Counted from the stretch's first letter, positions 7,585 to 15,561 are shown. The stretch is DNA of 64,000 nt from Streptomyces sp. NRRL WC-3626 (GCF_000718785.1 NZ_JOCA01000009.1:248001-312000), one strand, 5' to 3'. Notes: generated from the letters alone by a model not told the origin. Made by a program: numbers and translations.

Positions 7585-9195
7585 ATGGAAGAGCTCGTCA
7601 TCCGGGACGCGGACGTCGTGGACGGCTCCGGCGACCACGCCTACCGCGCGGACGTGGTGGTGGACGGCGGTCGCATCGTCTCCATCGTGAAGGAGGCGGC
7701 GGACGCGGGCTGTCAGCGCCCGAAGGCCCGCCGCGAACTGGACGCCGAGGGGCTGGTGCTGGCCCCCGGCTTCATCGACATGCACGCCCACAGCGATCTG
7801 GCGCTGCTGCGCGACCCCGACCACAGCGCCAAGGCCGCGCAGGGTGTCACCCTCGAGGTCCTGGGCCAGGACGGGCTGTCGTACGCCCCGGTCGACGACC
7901 GCACGCTGGGCGAGGTGCGCCGGGCGATCGCCGGGTGGAACGGCTCCGGGGACGACATCGACTTCGACTGGCGGTCGGTGGGCGAGTATCTGGACCGGCT
8001 GGACCGGGGTATCGCCGTCAACGCGGCGTATCTGATCCCGCAGGGCACGGTCCGCGCGCTCGCCGTCGGCTGGGAGGACCGCGAGGCCACGCCCGAAGAG
8101 CTGGACCGGATGCGGCGGTTGGTCGCGGAGGGCATGGAACAGGGCGCGGTCGGCATGTCGTCGGGACTGACGTACACGCCCGGCATGTACGCCAAGGACG
8201 CCGAACTCACCGAACTGTGCCGGGTGGTGGCGTCGTACGGCGGCTACTACTGCCCGCACCACCGCTCCTACGGCGCCGGCGCGCTGGAGGCGTACGAGGA
8301 GATGGTGGCGCTGACCCGGGAGGCGGGCTGTCCGCTGCACCTGGCGCACGCCACCATGAACTTCGGGGTGAACAAGGGCCGGGCGCCCGAGCTGCTGGCC
8401 CTTCTCGACGACGCGCTCGACTCCGGGGCCGACATCACCCTCGACACCTACCCGTACACCCCCGGCTGCACCACCCTCGTGGCGCTGCTGCCGAGCTGGG
8501 CGAGCGAGGGCGGTCCCGAGGAGATCCTGCGGCGGCTCGCGGACGACGCGACGGCCGAGCGGATCCGGCACCATCTGGAGGTCACCGGCTCGGACGGCTG
8601 CCACGGTGTACCCGTGGAGTGGGAGACCATCGAGATCTCGGGTGTCGGCGATCCGGCGCTGGACGAGTACGTGGGCCGTACGGTCCTGGAGTCGGCGCGG
8701 ACGCGCGGTGAGCCGCCGTGGGTGGTGGCCCGGGAGCTGCTGCTGAAGGACAGGCTCGCCCCGACGATCCTCCAGCACGTCGGCCACGAGGAGAACGTAC
8801 GGGCGATCATGCGGCACCGGGTGCACACCGGAGGCTCGGACGGCATCCTCCAGGGCGCCAAGCCGCATCCGCGTGCGTACGGCACCTTCCCGCACTATCT
8901 CGGTCACTACGTCCGGGAGTTGGGGGTGCTGTCGCTGGAGGAGTGCGTCGCGCGTCTGACCTCGCGGCCGGCCGCGCGGCTGCGGCTGGCGGACCGGGGA
9001 CTGATCCGCGAGGGCTACAGGGCGGACCTGGTGCTGTTCGACCCGGGGACGGTGGCCGCGGGGTCGACCTTCGACGAGCCGCGGACGCTGCCGACGGGCA
9101 TCCCGCATGTGCTGGTCGACGGGCGGTTCGTGATCGAGGACGGACGGCGCACGGACGTGCTCGCGGGCCGGGCGGTCCGCAGGACTCCCCGCTGA
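7585..9195 (+). CDS. N-acyl-D-amino-acid deacylase (amidohydrolase superfamily)
   Basis: A cytosolic metal-dependent amidohydrolase of 536 residues, the usual D-aminoacylase length. It should cleave N-acyl-D-amino acids to the free amino acid. The first metal site His67-x-His69 is in FIDMHAHSD. GVTLEVLGQDGLSYAP occupies the place where classical D-aminoacylases have GNCG, so the bridging Cys is missing and Glu or Asp may replace it. Later signatures are LAHATMNFGVNKG and VHTGGSDGILQGAKPHPRAYG, the latter with the catalytic Asp. ATG at 7585 follows TAGGAGG. Coupled to the deaminase: deacylation then deamination. N-acetyl-D-glucosaminate is one plausible substrate, because its C2 has D configuration. 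Confidence 0.88.
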   Translation: MEELVIRDADVVDGSGDHAYRADVVVDGGRIVSIVKEAADAGCQRPKARRELDAEGLVLAPGFIDMHAHSDLALLRDPDHSAKAAQGVTLEVLGQDGLSYAPVDDRTLGEVRRAIAGWNGSGDDIDFDWRSVGEYLDRLDRGIAVNAAYLIPQGTVRALAVGWEDREATPEELDRMRRLVAEGMEQGAVGMSSGLTYTPGMYAKDAELTELCRVVASYGGYYCPHHRSYGAGALEAYEEMVALTREAGCPLHLAHATMNFGVNKGRAPELLALLDDALDSGADITLDTYPYTPGCTTLVALLPSWASEGGPEEILRRLADDATAERIRHHLEVTGSDGCHGVPVEWETIEISGVGDPALDEYVGRTVLESARTRGEPPWVVARELLLKDRLAPTILQHVGHEENVRAIMRHRVHTGGSDGILQGAKPHPRAYGTFPHYLGHYVRELGVLSLEECVARLTSRPAARLRLADRGLIREGYRADLVLFDPGTVAAGSTFDEPRTLPTGIPHVLVDGRFVIEDGRRTDVLAGRAVRRTPR

Positions 9196-9218
9196 CCGCC
9201 CGGACCCCTTACGGCGTG

Positions 9219-10151
9219 CTACGGCTTGGGGATCACGCAGCCGCTCGCGCTCAGGTCGAGCTTGTTGTCGACGCCGAAGCAGGCGGGGAACAGATACGTC
9301 TGCTGGGCGTAGTTGATGCCCTGGCGGACCGTGACCTGCCCGTTCTCGTCGACCTCGCACGGGTTGTTGACGGTGCAGCGCTCGCCGTCCTCGTTGCCGG
9401 TGTTGTTGACGGCGACCACCTGGCCGGTGGCGCCGTCGACGACCGGTGAGCCGGAGGTGCCGCCGATGGTGTTGCAGGCGGAGGTGTAACGGACCGAGTC
9501 CTTCCAGGTCCAGTTCCCCTCCTTCATGCGGTACGCGAAGCCGTCGACGGAGCAGTTGTAGATCCGCTTCCAGTAGCCGGACACCACGCTGATGGCCGTA
9601 CCGGCCGCCGGGCGGGTGCCGCTCAGCTTCAGCGCGTCGATGCCGTACGCGCTCTTGATCTGCGCGTACGTCGTGCCGAGCCGGTAGATCGCGGCGTCCG
9701 TGTCGGTCATGGTCGCGTAGACGAGCCGGTCGGCGCGCAGGGTGGCGACCCTGGAGCCGGAGGCGTTCAGCAGCCCGAAGGTGCGGCTGGACGCCCGGTC
9801 GACGAGGACCTGGCCCGGCGCGGGGAAGCCGCTCTCCAGGCAGTGGCCGTTGGTGAGGACGAGCGCCGGGTCGTCGTCCGCCGAGCCGGGCATGCGGACG
9901 ACGGAGCCGGAGCAGTTGCTGAGCGAGACGGTGCCGGCGAAGTTCACCGCGCTCTCCCTGGGGGCGGTGAGTGCGGACAGGGCGTCCGCCGCGGTCCCGG
10001 CCACGCCGTCGACGACATCCGTCAGCGTGGCCGGGGCCGTGTCCGTGGTCGTGTCCGCGCCCGTGGGGGTTGGCGCGGAAGCGACCGCGGGGGTCGCGCC
10101 GGCCCCGGCGAAGGCCAGGGCGCAGAGCGCGACGACGAGAGGTTTTCTCAT
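9219..10151 (-). CDS. Secreted trypsin-like serine protease
   Basis: A 310-residue exported protein. Residues 1-26 are a signal peptide (Met-Arg-Lys, hydrophobic core, Ala-rich cleavage region), followed by a Thr/Ala-rich propeptide-like stretch to about 65. The chymotrypsin-fold triad is visible as His103 in TNGHC, Asp152 in TDTDAAIY and Ser235 in GGTSGSP. Eight or so Cys residues suggest disulfides. The ATG at 10151 was chosen because the longer frame to 10361 adds a charged Pro-rich stretch before the signal peptide. It converges on the deacylase gene with only 23 bp between the stops. Confidence 0.9.
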   Translation of the reverse strand: MRKPLVVALCALAFAGAGATPAVASAPTPTGADTTTDTAPATLTDVVDGVAGTAADALSALTAPRESAVNFAGTVSLSNCSGSVVRMPGSADDDPALVLTNGHCLESGFPAPGQVLVDRASSRTFGLLNASGSRVATLRADRLVYATMTDTDAAIYRLGTTYAQIKSAYGIDALKLSGTRPAAGTAISVVSGYWKRIYNCSVDGFAYRMKEGNWTWKDSVRYTSACNTIGGTSGSPVVDGATGQVVAVNNTGNEDGERCTVNNPCEVDENGQVTVRQGINYAQQTYLFPACFGVDNKLDLSASGCVIPKP

Positions 10152-10458
10152 GGGGGTCCCCTCTAGCGGCGTCGGGGGGCCGGAATGCCTCCGGTCCCCC
10201 GACGTACGAGTTGTCATGCGCATTGTCGGCATGCGGACGACAGGGGGACAAGGCTTTGTTTCCGACCGGTAACCCGAGCCCTCAGGTTCGCCCGAGCCTG
10301 CGGAGAAAGAGGGTGGTGGGGAGGGGAGGGACGGTGTGGACGTGATGAAGGCGCACGGCACCGCGTACGGCCGTCACCGACATAACCACCCGAATCGACA
10401 CGTCTCACGTGGCGGAAAACACGGCCCGGAGTGCCATACCGGGCCGTAAGCTCCCAGC
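10152..10458. other. 307-bp divergent intergenic region
   Basis: Lies between the protease and aminotransferase genes, which diverge. It must hold both promoters, but I see no convincing -10/-35 pair, operator or small gene. Confidence 0.5.
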
Positions 10459-11670
10459 ATGCAGGTGATCCAGTCGACCAAGCTCGCCAACGTCTGTTAC
10501 GAGATCAGGGGCCCCGTGCTCGAGGAGGCGATGCGGCTGGAAGCGGCCGGTCACCGCATCCTCAAGCTGAACACCGGCAACCCGGCGGCGTTCGGCTTCG
10601 AGTGCCCGCCCGAGATCCTCGAGGACATACTGCGCAACGTGTCGACGGCGCACGGCTACGGAGACGCGAAGGGCCTCCTCGCCGCACGCCGGGCGGTCGT
10701 CATGCACAACCAGACCCTCGGCATCGAGACCGACGTCGAGAACGTCTTCATCGGCAACGGCGTCTCCGAGCTGATCGTGATGGCGATGCAGGGCCTGCTG
10801 GACGACGGCGACGAGGTCCTCGTGCCCGCGCCCGACTACCCGCTGTGGACGGCGGCCGTCTCGCTCTCCGGCGGTACGGCGGTGCACTACCGCTGCGACG
10901 AGCAGTCCGACTGGATGCCGGACCTCGCCGACGTGGAGCGCAAGGTCACCGACCGCACCAAGGCGATCGTCATCATCAACCCGAACAACCCGACCGGCGC
11001 CGTCTACGACGAGGCGGTCATCAAGGGCCTGACGGACATCGCCCGCCGCCACAACCTGCTGGTCTGCTCCGACGAGATCTACGACAAGATCCTCTACGAC
11101 GACGCGAAGCACATCCCGACCGCGTCCGTCGCCCCCGATCTGCTCACCCTCACCTTCAACGGCATGTCGAAGGCGTACCGGGTGGCCGGCTACCGGGTGG
11201 GCTGGATGGCGATCTCGGGGCCGCGCGCCCACGCCGACTCCTACATCGAGGGCCTCACCGTCCTGGCGAACATGCGCCTGTGCGCGAACATGCCGGGCCA
11301 GCACGGTGTGGTCGCCGCGCTCAGCGGCCGCCAGACGATCAACGAACTCGTCCTCCCGGGCGGGCGGCTGCGCGAGCAGCGGGACACGGCGTACGAGCTG
11401 CTGACCCAGATCCCGGGGGTGAGCTGTGTGAAGCCGAAGGGCGCGCTGTATCTGTTCCCACGCCTCGACCCGGACGTCTTCAAGATCAAGGACGACCGGC
11501 GGATGGTGCTGGACCTGCTGCGCCGCGAGAAGATCATGGTCGTGCAGGGCACCGGCTTCAACTGGCCGGAGCCGGACCACTTCCGGGTCGTGACGCTCCC
11601 GTCGGTCACCGATCTGCGGGACGCGGTCGGCCGGATCGCCCGCTTCCTGGACGGCTACAGCCAGCCCTGA
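10459..11670 (+). CDS. Pyridoxal-phosphate aminotransferase, alanine-transaminase (AlaA) type
   Basis: A cytosolic class I/II (fold type I) aminotransferase of 403 residues. GDAKGLLAARRAV contacts PLP phosphate; INPNNPTG (173-180), CSDEIYD and the Schiff-base Lys238 in GMSKAYRVAGYRVGW are all intact. The N-terminal STKLANVCYEIRGP and LKLNTGNPAAFGF resemble E. coli AlaA/AlaC enzymes, which interconvert pyruvate and alanine with glutamate. ATG at 10459. It is followed after 90 bp by a small Streptomyces-type hypothetical gene. Catalytic class sure; alanine specificity is inferred from similarity. Confidence 0.88.
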   Translation: MQVIQSTKLANVCYEIRGPVLEEAMRLEAAGHRILKLNTGNPAAFGFECPPEILEDILRNVSTAHGYGDAKGLLAARRAVVMHNQTLGIETDVENVFIGNGVSELIVMAMQGLLDDGDEVLVPAPDYPLWTAAVSLSGGTAVHYRCDEQSDWMPDLADVERKVTDRTKAIVIINPNNPTGAVYDEAVIKGLTDIARRHNLLVCSDEIYDKILYDDAKHIPTASVAPDLLTLTFNGMSKAYRVAGYRVGWMAISGPRAHADSYIEGLTVLANMRLCANMPGQHGVVAALSGRQTINELVLPGGRLREQRDTAYELLTQIPGVSCVKPKGALYLFPRLDPDVFKIKDDRRMVLDLLRREKIMVVQGTGFNWPEPDHFRVVTLPSVTDLRDAVGRIARFLDGYSQP

Positions 11671-11760
11671 GACTGTGCGGGGCGACGATTCTACGAACGA
11701 CTCAACTTTAGACAGGTTCTAAGCTAAGATGGTTTCCTGTTGCATCACAGGAGGCCATCC

Positions 11761-12183
11761 ATGTACGAACCGATCCGTGCCAAGTCGGTCCACAGCACGA
11801 TGGCCGGCTCCCCCGACGACTTCCCCCGCCGGTCCCGCGAGGAGGAGCTGGACATCCAGCTCGCGGGTCATCTCGGCGCGCTGCTCGCCGCCACCGACGA
11901 GCTGCGCGTGGCGGCACCCTCGGCCGATCTGGACACCGCGGCCGAGCGGCTCGCCGAGGAGATCACCCGGCTGCGGGGAGGACGTACGCCGGCCCGCGCG
12001 TCGGCGACCACGAAGGGCCGCGCGCCGAACGCGGCGGCCCTGCACCGGCGGGCCCACGCGCTCGCCGGCCGCGCCCTGGTCGTCGCCGCCTCCCGTGCCG
12101 ACACGGCGGCGGCGATCCTGTCCGCCGAGCGGATGGACGCGCACACCGCGGCGCTGAAGCCGCGCCCGCTGACGTCCCACTGA
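11761..12183 (+). CDS. Small conserved-looking hypothetical protein
   Basis: A soluble protein of 140 residues with no signal peptide or membrane segment. It has an Ala/Leu-rich helical stretch with acidic and basic residues (about 30-75) and a second Ala/Arg-rich helical stretch at the end, suggesting a small helical bundle. ATG at 11761 with AGGAGG ending about 6 bp upstream (in CAGGAGGCC). Codon use is normal for the window. No family recognised and the context gives no function. Confidence 0.72.
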   Translation: MYEPIRAKSVHSTMAGSPDDFPRRSREEELDIQLAGHLGALLAATDELRVAAPSADLDTAAERLAEEITRLRGGRTPARASATTKGRAPNAAALHRRAHALAGRALVVAASRADTAAAILSAERMDAHTAALKPRPLTSH

Positions 12184-12209
12184 GCCCACCCGGGCTCCCC
12201 CCGACGGCC

Positions 12210-12245
12210 CCGGCCCGCGCGCACCCGCAGCGACGCGCGGGCCGG
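12210..12245. terminator. Hairpin between convergent genes
   Basis: CCGGCCCGCGCG (12210-12221) pairs perfectly with CGCGCGGGCCGG (12234-12245) around a 12-nt loop. A short T run follows at about 12272-12276. It sits between the hypothetical gene ending at 12183 and the convergent small gene ending at 12362, as expected of a bidirectional terminator. Confidence 0.6.
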
Positions 12246-12361
12246 GCGCCACGCCTCCCCGGGCCCGCCCGGCTTTTTCGACCCGGCCCGAGCCCCGGGC
12301 TCCCCGGGGCGACGGGGGGAGGGTGGACGCAGCAGCGCCCGGCGAGCACCGGCGGTGCTGC

Positions 12362-12538
12362 TCAGCCGAGGAGCACCGTGAAGAGCACGAACGCCAGCAG
12401 CACCGCCAGGACGATCACCCATACGGGCCAGGTCCCGCGGGAGTCGGGGTCCTCCGGGCCGCCGCCGCGCGGGCGGTCCTCCTCCAGGTACGGGTGCTCC
12501 GGCCGGTCACGCGAGTAGAAGTCGTCGCCGTCTGCCAT
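12362..12538 (-). CDS. Small single-pass membrane protein
   Basis: A 58-residue protein. Residues 1-34 are hydrophilic and rich in Asp, Arg and Pro; residues about 36-57 form one hydrophobic helix (WPVWVIVLAVLLAFVLFTVL) at the very C-terminus, so it is probably a tail-anchored protein. The ATG at 12538 has a GGAGGG site upstream. It diverges from the SUKH-type gene at 12658. No function can be given. Confidence 0.7.
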   Translation of the reverse strand: MADGDDFYSRDRPEHPYLEEDRPRGGGPEDPDSRGTWPVWVIVLAVLLAFVLFTVLLG

Positions 12539-12657
12539 GGCGCATCCCTCCTTCCCCAGGGTCCCCGGGTACCCACCCCGCGCGGGCCGCACGCGGTGTC
12601 AGTGGCCGCTCCTAGGATCGCCTCGCCGGCAATGACCCGACCGAGCGGAGAGCACCG

Positions 12658-13995
12658 TTGTCCTCGATACACGACCTCGCGACCTGGGAGCCGCTGCTGC
12701 GGCTGGTACGGGACGCCCAGGCGGAGCGGCTCGCCGCGCCCGGCGGCCACTTCACGGGCCAGATCGGGCTCGGCGGTTTCACCCTGCCCGCGCCGCAGCA
12801 CCACCCGGCGGCCGGCATACGGGACCAGATCACCGCCGTGGAAGGAGTGCAGGCCGCCCTCCGGGACGCCGGCGTGGACAACGTGTCGTACGTGGTCGAG
12901 ACGGCCCCGGACGGCAGGACACGGCTCCATGTCATCGACTCGGGGCCCGCCGTGGAGCACGGCGTCACGAGCCCGTTCATAGGATCCCTGATCCTGGTCG
13001 AAGGCGCCGTACCCGAACCCTGGCGGCGGCTGCCCGAGCCGGTGCCGGCCGCCGTGCCGGCCCCCTCGGCGGACCCGGCGCTGCTGGAGCGGACGCTCCG
13101 CGAGCGGCTGCCCGACGCGATCGGCGCCACCGACGAGGAGATCGCCGGAGCGGAGGCCCGCCTCGGGGTGCCGCTCCCCGAAGAACTCAAGGCGCTCTAC
13201 CGCGTCACCCGCGCGCGGTGGCAGGACTGGAGCGGCGACTACGCGGCGCGGGAGCGCGTCAGCGACGCCGTCGGCTGTGAGCTCTTCCCCCTGGACGGGC
13301 TGTACATCGCCGACGCCCGCTCCCGTCCCGCTCCCTGGCGGTTCGCCGCGACGGACGCCGCCGTCACGGCCCCGGACGCCGCCGTACAGGGCCTCGTCGG
13401 CTCACCCGGCTGGATCGCCTTCGGCGACAACGGCGGCGGCGACCGGCTGGCCGTCGACCTGACACCGGGCCCGGCCGGGCACACCGGGCAGGTCGTCGTG
13501 ATCGACCACGAGCAGACCATCGGCGCCGGACTGCGCGCCGACTCCCTCACCAGGATGGTGCTCGACCGCCCCAGCGGCTGGCACCGGGACCCCGACGGGG
13601 ACGTCCCGCCGGTGGTGGCCGGCGTGAACATCGGCGACCCGGGCGGTGTGGAGGCCGCCGCCCGCCCCGAGCTGGAGGTGCTCCGCGTCGGCGGAAGGCA
13701 GGGCACGCCGGTCGGCCTCGCCCCGCTCGCCGGACTCCCCCGGCTGCGCACCCTCACCGCCGACGCGGGCACGCTGGCCGACCCCCTCGAGATCACGGGG
13801 CTGACGGGTCTGGAGTACCTGAGCCTCGCCCCCGAGGACTGGCGCACCCTGCTCGACGCGCACGCCGTCCCCCGGAACCTGCTGGCGGCCGGCATCGAGC
13901 TCAGGGGCGAGCAGCCCCCGTTCCCGGTCCTCGACCTCGCCGACGAACTCCTCGCCCTCCGGAACCGCCCGCTGATCACCCGGACCGTCCTTTGA
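12658..13995 (+). CDS. SMI1/KNR4 (SUKH)-domain protein
   Basis: A 445-residue soluble protein. Residues about 155-320 look like a SUKH (SMI1/KNR4) domain: the signature IGATDEEIAGAEARLGVPLPEELKALYRV-like stretch starts near 155, followed by FPLDGLYIAD and GWIAFGDNGGGD. The N-terminal 130 residues and a Leu-rich C-terminal part (about 330-420, LAGLPRLRTL, ITGLTGLEYL) flank it. SUKH domains are protein-binding modules, many of them immunity proteins to secreted nuclease or deaminase toxins, but no toxin gene is adjacent. It starts with TTG at 12658, after a GGAGAG; an internal start is possible. An IS remnant begins right after its stop. Confidence 0.8.
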   Translation: MSSIHDLATWEPLLRLVRDAQAERLAAPGGHFTGQIGLGGFTLPAPQHHPAAGIRDQITAVEGVQAALRDAGVDNVSYVVETAPDGRTRLHVIDSGPAVEHGVTSPFIGSLILVEGAVPEPWRRLPEPVPAAVPAPSADPALLERTLRERLPDAIGATDEEIAGAEARLGVPLPEELKALYRVTRARWQDWSGDYAARERVSDAVGCELFPLDGLYIADARSRPAPWRFAATDAAVTAPDAAVQGLVGSPGWIAFGDNGGGDRLAVDLTPGPAGHTGQVVVIDHEQTIGAGLRADSLTRMVLDRPSGWHRDPDGDVPPVVAGVNIGDPGGVEAAARPELEVLRVGGRQGTPVGLAPLAGLPRLRTLTADAGTLADPLEITGLTGLEYLSLAPEDWRTLLDAHAVPRNLLAAGIELRGEQPPFPVLDLADELLALRNRPLITRTVL

Positions 13996-14002
13996 CATCC
14001 TC

Positions 14003-14020
14003 CCCTCCCTGGGGGAGGGG
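14003..14020 (-). repeat. Hairpin at the IS right end
   Basis: CCCCTCCC pairs with GGGAGGGG around a very short loop. It is the sort of subterminal hairpin recognised by HUH transposases in IS200/IS605 ends. A second hairpin, CCTCCGGG / CCCGGAGG, lies at 14038-14062. Confidence 0.6.
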
Positions 14021-14029
14021 ATTCCTGGC

Positions 14030-14196
14030 TCAGGCTGCCTCCGGGAGCAGCGCCCCCGGAGGTCTTACGCCCTCAGCACCAGCCGGGTCGAGACCAGCCC
14101 GGACGAGCATCACGCGGGCGGAGTTCTTGTCCCGGGGGGACACGGCTCCGCACGCGGTGCAGGTGTAGGTACGTACGCCGCCGCGGCAGACGCCGA
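14030..14196 (-). pseudogene. tnpB: C-terminal fragment of tnpB
   Basis: Read on the minus strand, the frame gives VRTYTCTACGAVSPRDKNSA followed by RVMLVRAGLDPAGAEG and a TGA stop at 14030-14032. The CxxC and the RDKNSAR segment are the end of the RuvC-III/zinc-ribbon region of TnpB. Further upstream the frame stays open but no longer resembles TnpB, and the catalytic residues are missing. There is no start codon. It is a decayed fragment that cannot encode an active nuclease. Confidence 0.72.
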
Positions 14197-14308
14197 ATCG
14201 CCCTGACGGCGATTCGGGCTTTCCCTGCCCTGCTCCGCAGGAGTCCGATTCCTCCCCGGCCTGAAGGCCTGGGCATCCTCGGAGGAACCCCGTGAAGCGG
14301 GCCGCCGG

Positions 14309-14818
14309 TCAGGCGGATTCCTCCAGGGCGGCACGCCACGCCGGGCTGTCGACGTAGTGGTTGTCGAAGCGCTCCGACGACTCCGCGATCTCCTTCGGGT
14401 CGGCCTCGCCCCGCATCACCCGGCCGAGCAGGCGCAGGTAGTCGAACCTGCCCATGCCGGGGGTGAAGACGAACAGGACGTCCGCCTCACACCCCGGGGC
14501 GGCCCCGAAGGCGTGCGGAGTGTGGGGCGGGACCGCGAGGAAGTCGCCTTCCTCCAGCACGGTGACCTCCTCGCCCACCAGCACCCGCAGGGATCCGCTG
14601 ATCACGAGGAACAGCTCTGTCGCCCGGGTGTGGAAGTGGGCCGGCGCCCCCGTGGCGCCCTTCGCGAAGGTGGACCGGTAGCTCGTGAACCCCTCCGCGT
14701 CGGCGAGAAGGGTCATCACACTGCTCGGGTCGGAACAGGTCTCGGCGTCCGCACGCCGGGTCAAGAGCGCCGCGGACGGCGTGGTGGCCGCGGACAGGGT
14801 GGGTGTCTTCTCACTCAT
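14309..14818 (-). CDS. Cupin-domain protein
   Basis: A 169-residue soluble protein with a single cupin barrel at about 50-120. The metal-binding motifs are PAHFHTRATELFLVISG (His-x-His and Glu) and, later, PPHTPHAFG (His). Such cupins are dioxygenases, isomerases or small-molecule sensors, and the sequence does not say which. ATG at 14818. It diverges from the MarR gene at 14986, and two copies of the same palindrome lie between them, so it is probably regulated by that MarR protein. Its 3' end abuts the IS remnant. Confidence 0.85.
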   Translation of the reverse strand: MSEKTPTLSAATTPSAALLTRRADAETCSDPSSVMTLLADAEGFTSYRSTFAKGATGAPAHFHTRATELFLVISGSLRVLVGEEVTVLEEGDFLAVPPHTPHAFGAAPGCEADVLFVFTPGMGRFDYLRLLGRVMRGEADPKEIAESSERFDNHYVDSPAWRAALEESA

Positions 14819-14893
14819 GGTCGTCTCCCGGAGTAGTCCCGAGGGCGATTCCGAGCTCGCGCATCGGGGACGCCCTCATCTCTCAACCTTGAT

Positions 14894-14910
14894 AATCTCA
14901 ACGTTAAGAT
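14894..14910. promoter_or_regulatory. MarR-type operator, copy 1
   Basis: TCTCAACGTTAAGA is a near-perfect palindrome centred on AACGTT. It lies in the cupin/marR intergenic region, near the cupin side. The same site is found in opposite orientation at 14940-14955. Confidence 0.7.
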
Positions 14911-14939
14911 AAAACCCCTGCGAACGCCTCGACGTCAAG

Positions 14940-14955
14940 TCTCTTAACGTTGAGA
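14940..14955. promoter_or_regulatory. MarR-type operator, copy 2
   Basis: TCTTAACGTTGAGA (14942-14955) is the reverse complement of copy 1. The centres are about 46 bp apart, roughly four helical turns. The site lies 30 bp upstream of the marR start, consistent with autorepression. Confidence 0.7.
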
Positions 14956-14985
14956 AGAAGTCGCCGACGGAGAGGAACGAGGGAC

Positions 14986-15492
14986 ATGAGCGACGTCGTG
15001 GACGCGATCACCGGCCAGTGGGCGAAGGAACGCCCCGATGTGGTGAAGGACCTCTGGCCGGTGGAACTCCTTGCCCGGATCCAGCGGCTGGCCCGGCTGA
15101 CCGACAAGTCCGCCAAGGCCACGGCCGCCGCACACGGGCTGGAGCACGGCGAGTTCGACGTGCTCACCACATTGCAGCGCTCCGGGCCCCCCTACGCCCT
15201 CACCGCCGGGACCCTGCTCAAGGCGTCCATGGTCACCTCCGGAGCGATCACCAACCGCATCGACAGGATGGAGGCGAAGGGCCTCGTCGAGCGGGTGCGC
15301 GACAGCGGTGACCGGCGCACCGTCAGGATCCGCCTCACCCGGCACGGACACGAGGTCACCCGGGCCGCCTTCGCCGACCATCTGGCCGACTACGCGCGCC
15401 TGCTCGCCGGAGTGGACCGGGGCGTGGTCGAGAGCACCGCCGAGGTTCTCCGGCGACTACTGGAGGACCTCGGCGACACGGCCGCCGACTGA
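14986..15492 (+). CDS. MarR-family transcriptional regulator
   Basis: A 168-residue winged-helix regulator. Residues about 45-125 are the MarR domain: a recognition helix in TAGTLLKASMVTSGAITNRI, followed by RMEAKGLVERVRDSGDRRTV, whose DxR wing motif contacts the minor groove. ATG at 14986 with GAGAGG and GAGGG elements upstream. Divergent from the cupin gene, with twin palindromes between. The ligand is unknown; a phenolic or oxidative signal is usual in the family. Confidence 0.9.
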   Translation: MSDVVDAITGQWAKERPDVVKDLWPVELLARIQRLARLTDKSAKATAAAHGLEHGEFDVLTTLQRSGPPYALTAGTLLKASMVTSGAITNRIDRMEAKGLVERVRDSGDRRTVRIRLTRHGHEVTRAAFADHLADYARLLAGVDRGVVESTAEVLRRLLEDLGDTAAD

Positions 15493-15561
15493 CCGCCGGG
15501 CGACCCTGAACAGTTGCAGGTTCCGCCCGCCGCCGGGCCCTGCGAGCCCATAGGGGGACCT

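Larger units (their letters stand above)
13991..14308 (-). mobile_element. Remnant of an IS200/IS605-type (IS1341-like) element: tnpB 3' end plus hairpin right end
   Basis: On the minus strand this stretch carries the C-terminal zinc-finger tail of a TnpB protein, then two hairpins: one at 14038-14062 overlapping the end of the gene and one at 14003-14020 just after it. That order is the usual right end of these elements, where the guide RNA of TnpB (omega RNA) is made from the 3' end of tnpB and the transposon end. No tnpA and no N-terminal or catalytic part of tnpB is present. GAATCGCC (14205-14230 region) with an inverted copy adds another small hairpin. The fragment lies between the SUKH-type gene and the cupin gene. 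Confidence 0.7.

Noticed and set aside
7570..10251. An 893-residue open frame on the minus strand.
   Set aside because: Antisense to the deacylase and partly in another frame of the secreted protease; no recognisable domain.
14073..14339. A minus-strand 88-residue frame over the IS remnant.
   Set aside because: It is in a different frame from the TnpB zinc-finger fragment and has no recognisable features.
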